Positions 8,601 to 13,419 of a DNA stretch of 13,419 bases are shown one piece after another; the stretch's first letter is position 1; every line of letters starts with the position of its first letter. The stretch covers positions 1 through 13,419 of the forward strand of contig JBCCFC010000225.1 in the NCBI GenBank assembly GCA_039029935.1. Direction: 5' to 3'. The translations under genes and the position numbers were made by a program. Below the pieces are notes generated by a model. It searched no databases. It was given only the letters and a program-made list of their open reading frames with translations, and was not told the origin of the DNA. This DNA comes from G039029935 sp039029935 (lineage in GTDB: Bacteria; Chloroflexota; Anaerolineae; Caldilineales; Caldilineaceae).

Positions 8601-8613
8601 GACGATTAAGTAA
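5605..8613 (+). CDS. Secreted alpha-L-rhamnosidase-like glycoside hydrolase (GH78-type)
   Basis: The 1002-residue protein has a signal peptide (hydrophobic core about 9-22). N-terminal beta-sandwich domains typical of bacterial rhamnosidases follow (about 35-350, including VWLDGTWLGRGPARF). Next come a further beta domain, an (alpha/alpha)6 barrel (about 515-865) and a C-terminal beta domain. Catalytic-site landmarks: A546-D547-P-F-R-E551-R-G-Q-W-W-G-D558 parallels the GH78 pattern D-C-P-x-R-E-R-x-x-W-x-G-D. TTWWESFG carries E832, the likely general base, and SHAWGGAPTWFLSTYVLG closes the barrel. The first Asp of the GH78 pattern is replaced by Ala, with Asp one position later, so the specificity may differ from classical rhamnosidases. 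The last residues, YCYASYLPLTIK, resemble a tail I associate with exported Chloroflexota proteins. It starts 4 nt after the CoA pyrophosphatase stop, without a strong Shine-Dalgarno, so translation may be coupled. The substrate is probably a rhamnose-containing polysaccharide. Confidence 0.85.
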   Translation: MRIYQPKNILFFCLLCVFPALVGFQTSQPTSSFVDAPAIWSHNGTPANHEVVLFRRAFTLEQDVHAADLSIFADTRYEVWLDGTWLGRGPARFSRQIREYDTYDVAHLHAGYHVLAVLVQWAPEGRRVDSVTPYLQAQLSHTDALWGQQTLLSTDTDWRAWSATAWRQDVQWLNPHHRLIGPTELLDFAQLPVQWNESVYNQDHWPAAVIKEKPQAHTVQPRSIPPLVNLPVPYKVYDQGYISEGWRFHELVPTDEPIHTLIVNTPSENGTATLQIEVLASDTVSPVRDVQLVGTPIVWRSLNQTRPDVFQGAVTLPAGAHTLSLMTGPYLDEAETPLPDTGFTLAMRTLTADVTMTTSLPDIRQGVHSGRRNLLADFTSQDAVDIRAAGDVTETNMIFATSPTYLVLDLGRVLHGRVMADVEGPSGSIVDIGWDERLWKDGSTPRPLAHHGRLNDGWNQIDSWVLDGTAQTLTTIDSRAGRYILITVWPSTDNAAEPVKIHNFQVMEERYPLTPIGSFHTQDSLLEKIWQTGVDTLYANMTDAYADPFRERGQWWGDAFVAYHMNRVVFGDQQLFRRGIRFFPEYIEAGNGRPAAFAPGFDNVSRPLDYGMLWVISAAQYAQLTDDHALLHEIYPAMGDFLSHLASRQNAVTGLLETPIAHWHESAVIGWGAYYSRWGQSTVLNSFYHATLNAAAQIATIVGDTAQANVWQMQADTIAAQLNATLYLPDKGHYAVTRLNDIIQEEETIYLTPHAQAWPLAYDLVPNGHVDTVVKAALNTTSLDPSEIRIQIYEMFWLLEALGKTNRLAEALTIIDTHYGPPLALGATTWWESFGVQDNYRASLSHAWGGAPTWFLSTYVLGTLQLSPTTWQVTPGFASGLNEVHGAIPLNSAIHEMRIGERVDAMNVLGVRWQQAPCVANTRQRSVTIDAPAGTEGVLRLVDLASAMEIRLNQSVIWQDGVSQAAFAVAYGDDIYVQLTDGHHSVEIVEYCYASYLPLTIK

Positions 8614-8676
8614 GATGGTGAGTTGCACCAATCCTTCTATTCCACACACAAAAGGATAATAATTGTGACGGGAATC

Positions 8677-8705
8677 GGTGTCATTTAATATAAAGGCGTG
8701 ACACC
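8677..8705 (+). other. Weak hairpin downstream of the rhamnosidase-like gene
   Basis: GGTGTCA (8677-8683) and TGACACC (8699-8705) form a 7-bp stem with an AT-rich 15-nt loop, 63 nt past the stop codon. A second 6-bp stem (ATCCTT 8631-8636 with AAGGAT 8652-8657) lies just before it. Neither is followed by a T-run. They may stabilise the mRNA end or be chance. Confidence 0.35.
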
Positions 8706-8742
8706 AACTTTCAGTATGGACATGTGTGATGGCGTGAATGTC

Positions 8743-8770
8743 GTTACTTGTTACTTGTTACTTGTTACTT
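8743..8770. repeat. Heptanucleotide tandem repeat (GTTACTT x4)
   Basis: Four exact GTTACTT units run from 8743 to 8770 in the spacer between convergent genes. This is the second heptamer array in the window, with a different unit from the one at 4801. Its location outside coding sequence makes it free to vary in copy number. Confidence 0.95.
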
Positions 8771-8820
8771 GTCGATAAATGACGGAGATACCTCTGGCTA
8801 AGAAAGGTTTGAGCTAGCGC

Positions 8821-8872
8821 GATTGGTCCAATGGATTGAGCAATGTCCCATTCCCAATCCATTGGACCAATC
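8821..8872. repeat. Perfect 18-bp inverted repeat between convergent genes
   Basis: GATTGGTCCAATGGATTG (8821-8838) is the exact reverse complement of 8855-8872, with a 16-nt loop. It begins 9 nt beyond the stop codon of the permease gene (- strand) and lies about 210 nt beyond the + strand rhamnosidase stop. It could act as a bidirectional barrier or terminator for converging transcripts, but no T-run follows on either side. It may instead be a dispersed hairpin element. Confidence 0.9.
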
Positions 8873-8881
8873 TAACGCGAC

Positions 8882-9988
8882 TTACGACCGAAATTTCACC
8901 CGATACTGCAATAACATTTCCCCGCCCACAACGACGAATAACACCACACCCTGCAACATCTGCGCAATCCCTGCGGGTTGAATGGCATCGCCACCGACAA
9001 GCAAGCCGCCAAAGAGATAGGCAACAAGAATAATCGCCAGTGGATTGAGCTTTGCCAGCCACGCAATGATGATTGCAGTAAAGCCATATCCTGGTGAGAA
9101 GCGTTCTTGTAGCCGATGGACGACACCTGCCACCTCAGCCATGCCAGCCAATCCTGCCAATCCACCACTGAGAGCCATAACGAGGATGGTGTTGCGTGTG
9201 ATGTTGATGCCTGCATAGCGTGCGGCCTGTGGATTGTCACCGATGATGCTGACTTCATAGCCCCATTTGCTCTGTCGCCAGACAATCCACAGAATGATGG
9301 CGATGAGGATGCCGATAAAGATGCCAAAGTGGGCCGTCATGCCGCGCAGAAAGGGTATCTCGCTGCCAAAGTCGGTGAAACGGGGCAGCCATGCCGTGCG
9401 CGGGAATTGAGGTGTGAGGCCGAAGCCGCGCTCGCTCCAAGGACCGTAGATGAAGAAGTTGTTCCACTGGATTGCCACATAGTTGAGCATGAGTGTGGTG
9501 ATGATTTCGTTGACGTTGAGCCGTGCCTTGAGGAGGCCGGGGATATAGGCCCAGAGCGCACCACCAATGAAGCCTGCAATTGCCATGACCAGTAACATGA
9601 TGACCGTTGGCGTTGATTCAGGCAACCATTGCAGGGCAACACCTGTTGACAGGAATGCACCAAAAAGCAATTGCCCCTCTGCACCGATGTTCCATAAGCG
9701 CATACGAAAGGCAACGGAAACACCAAGCCCGGCCAGAATCAATGGCGTTGCTTTGATGGTGGTATCCGACCACCCGTACTTATCACCAAAGGCCAACTCT
9801 GCCATGCTGCGATAGACCACCCAAGGGTTGGCTCCCGTTGCCCGCAGCAGTACTGCGCCGATGAGCAGGGCAACGATGATGAGAATGAAAGGAGAGAGAA
9901 TGAGCAGCCAGCGTGGTTGCTCTAAGCGTCGCTCAAATTGAATTGGAAACTGAAACCCTGTTGTTTGTGTTCCTACATTGCTTGCCAT
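8882..9988 (-). CDS. ABC transporter permease, nucleoside/BMP type (NupP/YufP-like)
   Basis: The 368-residue inner-membrane permease belongs to the branched-chain/ribose-like family (BPD_transp_2) and the subgroup that pairs with BMP-family lipoproteins and NupO/YufO ATPases to import nucleosides. Evidence is the pattern of about 8-10 membrane helices and family-typical segments: ATPLILAGLGVSVAFRMRLWNIGAEGQ (about 80-106), the LNVNEIITTLMLNYVA loop, GDNPQAARYAGINI (the ATPase-contact region) and LSGGLAGLAGMAEVAG. The start ATG at 9988 overlaps the ATPase stop as TAATG, with GGGGAG (9997-10002, - strand) 8 nt upstream, so translation is probably coupled. The usual partner permease (NupQ/YufQ type) would be expected next, but the operon ends here in a hairpin and a convergent gene. 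The natural ligand is inferred from the family only. Confidence 0.9.
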   Translation of the reverse strand: MASNVGTQTTGFQFPIQFERRLEQPRWLLILSPFILIIVALLIGAVLLRATGANPWVVYRSMAELAFGDKYGWSDTTIKATPLILAGLGVSVAFRMRLWNIGAEGQLLFGAFLSTGVALQWLPESTPTVIMLLVMAIAGFIGGALWAYIPGLLKARLNVNEIITTLMLNYVAIQWNNFFIYGPWSERGFGLTPQFPRTAWLPRFTDFGSEIPFLRGMTAHFGIFIGILIAIILWIVWRQSKWGYEVSIIGDNPQAARYAGINITRNTILVMALSGGLAGLAGMAEVAGVVHRLQERFSPGYGFTAIIIAWLAKLNPLAIILVAYLFGGLLVGGDAIQPAGIAQMLQGVVLFVVVGGEMLLQYRVKFRS

Positions 9989-11544
9989 TATCCACGCTCC
10001 CCGGCCATCATCAGCCCCACTCGCTCACGAATGCCATCCATCTGCGCATCCTCGACCTGATTCATGTCAACTTCGCCCATGATCTCACCATGAAACATGG
10101 CGACAATGCGGTCTGACAACTCAAAAATTTCGTCCAAGTCCTCAGAGATCAACAGTATTGCGGCCCCTTGATTGCGCTCCTCCAGCAGCAGCTTGCGTAC
10201 ATTTTCGGTTGCGCCAATGTCCAGCCCGCGACTCGGATAGGCCGCAATCAATACATTGGGATTGGATGAGATTTCACGGGCAAGGATGACCTTTTGCAAG
10301 TTGCCACCACTCAGTTTACGTGCGGGTGTCTCGGCATTGGGGGTGGCGATGTCATAGCTGGCGATCAGTTCGACCGCCTGTTGTTTCATCTTACGTCGAT
10401 TGAGCCACCAACCCTGTCCAAAGGTAGCCGTGCGATAGGTACGTAGGATGAGGTTTTCGGCGATGGAATGATTGGGGGCACTGCCTGTTGCGCTGCGGTC
10501 TTCGGGGACATAGGCGATGCCCGCTTCGATCATGGTGACAGGGGGTGCATTTGTAACATCCTGGACATCATGTTGTGATGCATCTGCCTGCGCAACCGAA
10601 ATAGTCCCGCCTATGCTGGCGCGCAATCCGCAGATGACCTCGGCCAGTTCACGCTGCCCATTTCCCGCCACGCCTGCAATGCCTACAATTTCGCCAGAGC
10701 GAACGGTCAGTGACAGGTCATTGAGTGCAGGCAATCCTTTGTTATCCAAGGCATGAACGTCATCGAGTTGTAGTCGTACATCACCCGCCGTCATCGTCGG
10801 CTTATCCAGTTGGAACAGCACTTCACGCCCTACCATCAGGCTGGCTAACTCGCTCTTTGTCATGCCCTCTGCATCAACTGTCGCCGCCACCTTACCCCCA
10901 CGCAAAACCGTAATGCGGTCGGCAATCGACAACACCTCGTCGAGCTTGTGGCTGATAAAGATAATGGTCTTGCCATCAGCGACCATGCTGCGGAGTGTAA
11001 CAAAAAATTCCTCGACTTCCTGGGGTGTCAACACGGCAGTTGGCTCGTCCAAAATCAAAATCTCGGCCCCACGATAGAGCATCTTGATGATCTCAATACG
11101 CTGTTGTTCACCCACCGAAAGTTGCCACACCTTGGCATCCGAGTCAATGGGTAGGCCATATTGCTCACCAATACGCTTTACCTCTTGTGCAACCTGTTTC
11201 GGATTGAGAACAAATGGGACATCCTGCAAGCCCAAAATCACATTCTCAGCCACTGTCTGCGAAGGGACCAACATAAAGTGCTGATGTACCATACCGATAC
11301 CTGCGTCAATGGCGTCACCGGGTGACTGAAAGGTGACAGGCTCGCCGTTGATATGAATGGTTCCCTCGTCTGCTTGATAAAGTCCGCAAAGGACATTCAT
11401 GAGTGTCGATTTGCCTGCCCCGTTCTCGCCCAGCAGCGCATGGATTTCGCCCTTTTGCGCGCCAAAAGTCACGCTATCGTTAGCGATGACACCAGGGAAA
11501 CGTTTGGTGATATTGTTTAGTTGAAAAGCTGGTATTGTGTTCAT
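9988..11544 (-). CDS. ABC transporter ATPase, duplicated-domain nucleoside type (NupO/YufO-like)
   Basis: The 518-residue protein has two ABC ATPase domains, as in sugar and nucleoside importers (Rbs/Mgl/NupO arrangement). Domain 1 has Walker A G39-E-N-G-A-G-K45-S-T, Q88 in the Q-loop, signature LSVGEQQ (142-148, the variant typical of the NupO/YufO group) and Walker B ILILDEP with D166-E167. Domain 2 has a degenerate Walker A (GIAGVAGNGQRE), signature LSGGNLQKV and a Walker B (VLIAAYPSRGLD) without the catalytic Glu. One active and one degenerate site is usual for this family. It powers uptake through the adjacent permease. The start ATG 11544 has GAGGAG on the - strand (11550-11555) 5 nt upstream and overlaps the UPF0175 stop as ATGA, which suggests coupled translation from one mRNA. 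Confidence 0.93.
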   Translation of the reverse strand: MNTIPAFQLNNITKRFPGVIANDSVTFGAQKGEIHALLGENGAGKSTLMNVLCGLYQADEGTIHINGEPVTFQSPGDAIDAGIGMVHQHFMLVPSQTVAENVILGLQDVPFVLNPKQVAQEVKRIGEQYGLPIDSDAKVWQLSVGEQQRIEIIKMLYRGAEILILDEPTAVLTPQEVEEFFVTLRSMVADGKTIIFISHKLDEVLSIADRITVLRGGKVAATVDAEGMTKSELASLMVGREVLFQLDKPTMTAGDVRLQLDDVHALDNKGLPALNDLSLTVRSGEIVGIAGVAGNGQRELAEVICGLRASIGGTISVAQADASQHDVQDVTNAPPVTMIEAGIAYVPEDRSATGSAPNHSIAENLILRTYRTATFGQGWWLNRRKMKQQAVELIASYDIATPNAETPARKLSGGNLQKVILAREISSNPNVLIAAYPSRGLDIGATENVRKLLLEERNQGAAILLISEDLDEIFELSDRIVAMFHGEIMGEVDMNQVEDAQMDGIRERVGLMMAGERG

Positions 11545-11801
11545 CGGAGCTCCTCAATCATATCATCTGTAACTTCTGGTTTAATACCATTCATTGCCAA
11601 ATATTGTATCATCTCACGTAATGTCACCCCCGCTAAACGAGCCGCTTTCCATTCCGATATATTCCCTTGTTTATACAACGTCAGACTTTGTGCCAATCGA
11701 AGTTCGCACAGGTCTGCTTGTAAAGTGCTATCTATATGCTTATCAGATGGTTCAAGCTGCCCCATAAGCTTATCTGACATTGAAATTGTTACTGTTTGCA
11801 T
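11541..11801 (-). CDS. UPF0175-family small DNA-binding/antitoxin-like protein
   Basis: The 86-residue protein resembles UPF0175 (PF03683). The C-terminal half reads LYKQGNISEWKAARLAGVTLREMIQYLAMNGI, matching the family pattern in which a short helix-turn-helix-like motif (KAA-x-LAG-x-x-REM) is followed by a hydrophobic helix. Some family members are antitoxins paired with DUF3368 PIN toxins. A longer frame starts at 11819, but ATG 11801 has a strong GGGAGGG (11808-11814, - strand) 6 nt upstream, so I choose MQTVTISMSDKL as the true N-terminus. The gene follows a Nudix gene by 20 nt and overlaps the ABC ATPase by 4 nt, so it is an integral operon member. No PIN-domain partner is adjacent. It may regulate this operon; that is inference. 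Confidence 0.75.
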   Translation of the reverse strand: MQTVTISMSDKLMGQLEPSDKHIDSTLQADLCELRLAQSLTLYKQGNISEWKAARLAGVTLREMIQYLAMNGIKPEVTDDMIEELR

Positions 11802-11807
11802 AAGCTT

Positions 11808-11814
11808 CCCTCCC
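11808..11814 (-). promoter_or_regulatory. Strong ribosome binding site fixing the UPF0175 start
   Basis: On the - strand this reads GGGAGGG and lies 6 nt before ATG 11801. It would fall inside the coding sequence if the upstream ATG at 11819 were used, so it decides in favour of the shorter protein. Confidence 0.75.
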
Positions 11815-11821
11815 GCCATTC

Positions 11822-12289
11822 TCAGCGGATAAACGCGCCCGCCTGATTCGCAAATGCATCCGGTATCCGCTCAAGGTGATTCTCCATCAAATCCAATTCA
11901 GCAATTTCATCCTGCGAAAAGTAGCCAAACTCCGTGACTTCATCGCTCAGACCCAATTCGCCGGATTCAATGACTGCCTCAAAAAATAGGGAGACCATTT
12001 GAACACGGTTGCCATCCTGATACATGGCGATGCGGTGTGGAGAAGTATAGATGCCAATCAGCCGTGTGACACGCACATGGACGCCCGTTTCTTCCCAGAG
12101 TTCACGGACACATGCCTCCTCTGCGCTCTCACCAGGGTCCATGCCACCACCGGGGAGACACCACTGGTTGTTGTCATCGCGGCGGGTTAACAGAATTTTT
12201 GTACGAGTTTCGTCAAAGATGACAGCCGCGCAACCGACGCGTAGGGTTGCTGTTTTGCCAATGCGGTCGCTGTTTATGATTTGTGCCAT
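11822..12289 (-). CDS. Nudix hydrolase, second copy of tandem pair
   Basis: The 155-residue protein carries a complete Nudix box at residues 48-70: G48, E54, then R62-E63-L-W-E66-E67-T-G69-V. The preceding strand VGCAAVIFDETRTKILLTRR and motif WCLPGGGMDPGE are typical of MutT/NTP-type Nudix hydrolases, which release a nucleoside monophosphate or other X-phosphate from a nucleoside-diphosphate-linked substrate. The substrate cannot be told from the sequence. GGAGG (12300-12304, - strand) precedes ATG 12289 by 10 nt. It is an ungapped paralogue of the gene at 12334-12801 (98 of 155 residues identical by hand alignment) and is followed closely by UPF0175 and the nucleoside ABC genes, which suggests a role in handling imported or damaged nucleotides. 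Confidence 0.92.
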   Translation of the reverse strand: MAQIINSDRIGKTATLRVGCAAVIFDETRTKILLTRRDDNNQWCLPGGGMDPGESAEEACVRELWEETGVHVRVTRLIGIYTSPHRIAMYQDGNRVQMVSLFFEAVIESGELGLSDEVTEFGYFSQDEIAELDLMENHLERIPDAFANQAGAFIR

Positions 12290-12333
12290 AATTTGGTTGC
12301 CTCCATTTATTTATTGGAAAGGAGTCGAATACA

Positions 12334-12801
12334 TTAACGAACAAACGTAGCAGTCTGCTCCGTAAATGCATCTGGTATCCATGTTTGCTGGTCTTCTATC
12401 ACGTCCAACGTCGCACTTTCTGCCTCTGAAAAATAGCCGAACGCTGTGGTCTCATTACTGATACGCAACGTCCCCTCATCCATCACAGCTTCAAAAAGGA
12501 GAGATACATACTGGATACGGGAACCATCCTTGTACAAGACAATTTGATGGGGTGAGGTGTAACAACCAATCATCCGAGTGACATGCACATTTAATCCTGT
12601 CTCTTCCCAAACTTCGCGGATACATGCCTCTGCTGCACTCTCGCCAGCATCCATGCCACCACCGGGGAAACACCATAGACCATTGTCGCTGCGACGGGTC
12701 AACAACACTTTCGTGCGGGATTCGTCAAAGATGGCGGCTGCACAACCAACACTGATTCGAGCCGTTTTGCCAATGCGGTCACCATACACAATTTGAGTCA
12801 T
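12334..12801 (-). CDS. Nudix hydrolase, first copy of tandem pair
   Basis: The 155-residue protein has the same layout as its neighbour: VGCAAAIFDESRTKVLLTRR, WCFPGGGMDAGE and the Nudix box at 48-70 with G48, E54, R62-E63-V-W-E66-E67-T-G69-L. All metal-binding positions are kept, so both copies should be active. Divergence is concentrated in the C-terminal third (after about residue 112) and at the extreme N-terminus, which could change substrate choice. It is the promoter-proximal gene of the - strand operon; 44 nt separate it from the second copy. Its own ribosome binding site is unclear (GGGGGC about 11 nt upstream). The substrate is unknown. Confidence 0.92.
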   Translation of the reverse strand: MTQIVYGDRIGKTARISVGCAAAIFDESRTKVLLTRRSDNGLWCFPGGGMDAGESAAEACIREVWEETGLNVHVTRMIGCYTSPHQIVLYKDGSRIQYVSLLFEAVMDEGTLRISNETTAFGYFSEAESATLDVIEDQQTWIPDAFTEQTATFVR

Positions 12802-12874
12802 CTTACGTCAGCCCCCAGAATGATCGTTTTTGCATAAAATAGTTTGTATTGAGCCACATATAACCAGAAACATC

Positions 12875-12903
12875 ATTATCATATGAATTGGAAAACCTTG
12901 CAA
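12875..12903 (-). promoter_or_regulatory. Putative sigma70-type promoter of the Nudix-UPF0175-ABC operon
   Basis: Read on the - strand: -35 TTGCAA (12898-12903), a 17-bp spacer and -10 GATAAT (12875-12880). Transcription would begin near 12868, leaving a leader of about 65 nt before ATG 12801. The match is 4 of 6 and 5 of 6 to consensus at ideal spacing. This is prediction only. Confidence 0.5.
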
Positions 12904-12974
12904 ACCGGATGATCAGGGTGAGAGTATGAGGTTCTATCGCCTAAGCCCTCAATGCATCATGAGGACGGCCTTTG

Positions 12975-12983
12975 TGATATAAT
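12975..12983 (+). promoter_or_regulatory. Extended -10 promoter for the AAA-ATPase-like gene
   Basis: TG (12975-12976), one base, then a perfect TATAAT (12978-12983) make an extended -10 element. No good -35 is seen 17 bp upstream, which extended -10 promoters tolerate. Start of transcription would be near 12990, about 53 nt before the ATG at 13043. It is divergent from the promoter at 12875-12903, so the two share a regulatory interval of about 70 bp. Confidence 0.55.
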
Positions 12984-13042
12984 TAGGGTACACTGCGAAT
13001 AAGCTTTCTGTAAATTCAGACGAGGACCGAGGAAGGAGCGTC

Positions 13043-13419
13043 ATGTTAGCATTTCCATATGGCAACTGTGATTTTTACGACATTATCACAGAAAACAACC
13101 TCTATATTGATCGCACAGACCGTATTCCTCTGCTTGAGCGTACGGCCAAAAGTCTTCTGTTTTTGCGGCCTCGTCGTTTCGGCAAGAGTTTGCTTCTCTC
13201 TGTCTTGGAAAATTATTATGATATTGCCAAGGCTGGTGAGTTTGACCGTCTCTTTGGACACTTGAAGATTGGGCAGAATCCAACCAAACAACGCAATCAA
13301 TATCTCATCATGCGTTGGGATTTCTCAGCGATTGCACCTGAGCCAACCTATGAAGCACAAGTCCAAAAAATGACAGATTATGTCAATGCTGAGGTTGCCG
13401 CCTTTAATGAAAAATATCG
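13043..13419 (+). CDS. AAA-ATPase-like protein (PF09820 type), 5' part only
   Basis: The reading frame is open from ATG 13043 to the window end (125 codons visible) and is cut by the edge. AAGGAG lies at 13033-13038, 4 nt before the ATG, and an extended -10 promoter is upstream. The N-terminus fits the AAA-ATPase-like family (PF09820): FPYGNCDFYDIITENNLYID, then the P-loop variant FLRPRRFGKSLLLS (residues about 40-53) where G-K-S binds phosphate, followed by LENYYDI and a WDFSAI strand. Full-length members are about 500-560 residues and usually end in a PD-(D/E)XK nuclease-like domain (PF08011). They are often present in many copies in a genome; their function is poorly known, with mobile-element or defence roles suspected. 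The C-terminal domain cannot be checked here. Confidence 0.85.
   Translation, partial: MLAFPYGNCDFYDIITENNLYIDRTDRIPLLERTAKSLLFLRPRRFGKSLLLSVLENYYDIAKAGEFDRLFGHLKIGQNPTKQRNQYLIMRWDFSAIAPEPTYEAQVQKMTDYVNAEVAAFNEKY

Noticed and set aside
8821..8872. Inverted repeat as insertion-sequence ends
   Set aside because: The arms are only 16 nt apart, no transposase is present and no target duplication is seen; it is a hairpin, not an IS.
9116..9595. 159-residue + strand frame across the permease gene
   Set aside because: It is antisense to a clearly recognisable permease, and its composition (many Asp, Glu and Cys) is typical of a shadow frame.
1..13419. A complete novel defence or mobile system
   Set aside because: Only isolated components are seen (UPF0175 protein, start of an AAA-ATPase-like gene). 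There is no nuclease partner, integrase, reverse transcriptase or array in the window.

Overview
The window looks like a piece of a free-living bacterial chromosome of roughly balanced base composition, most likely a Chloroflexota member (Anaerolineae- or Caldilineae-like). This is an inference from gene style: a glycosidase-like domain fused to an O-antigen-ligase membrane domain, a large secreted GH78-type enzyme ending in a YLPL tail, many short hairpin repeats and heptanucleotide repeats between genes, UPF0175 and AAA-ATPase-like proteins. No rRNA or tRNA gene is present to settle it.

Left part (1-3181, + strand): a repeat-rich cassette with 19-bp direct repeats and several hairpins (1-185) abuts the C-terminal remnant of a TctC-type solute-binding protein. 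Next comes an 876-residue membrane protein joining an extracytoplasmic clan GH-A-like domain to a Wzy_C/WaaL-type ligase or polymerase. Both catalytic signatures of the glycosidase domain are altered (DEP for NEP, and Arg where the nucleophile Glu is expected), while the ligase motif H-N-x9-G-x-x-G is intact.

Middle part (3182-8613, + strand): three perfect 33-bp tandem units, each able to form a hairpin, precede a small unknown protein and an RlmI-type 23S rRNA methyltransferase. A heptanucleotide repeat runs over the rlmI stop codon. Then follow a NudL-type CoA pyrophosphatase and, 4 nt later, a secreted alpha-L-rhamnosidase-like (GH78) enzyme of 1002 residues. The ligase fusion and the rhamnosidase-like enzyme suggest that this locus touches cell-surface polysaccharide assembly or trimming.

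Right part (8614-13419): a spacer between convergent genes carries a second heptanucleotide repeat and an 18-bp perfect hairpin. On the - strand lies a tightly packed operon, in transcription order: Nudix hydrolase, its tandem paralogue, a UPF0175 small DNA-binding/antitoxin-like protein, a duplicated-domain ABC ATPase and one permease of the nucleoside-uptake (NupOP/YufOP) type. Junctions are ATGA (UPF0175/ATPase) and TAATG (ATPase/permease), so translation is probably coupled. The usual second permease and the BMP lipoprotein are not adjacent. A plausible sigma70 promoter lies upstream. It is divergent from an extended -10 promoter driving an AAA-ATPase-like gene that runs off the right edge.

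No CRISPR array, transposase, integrase or complete defence system is visible. The most unusual items are the degenerate glycosidase/ligase fusion, the orphan UPF0175 gene built into a nucleoside-transport/Nudix operon, and the high density of structured repeats.
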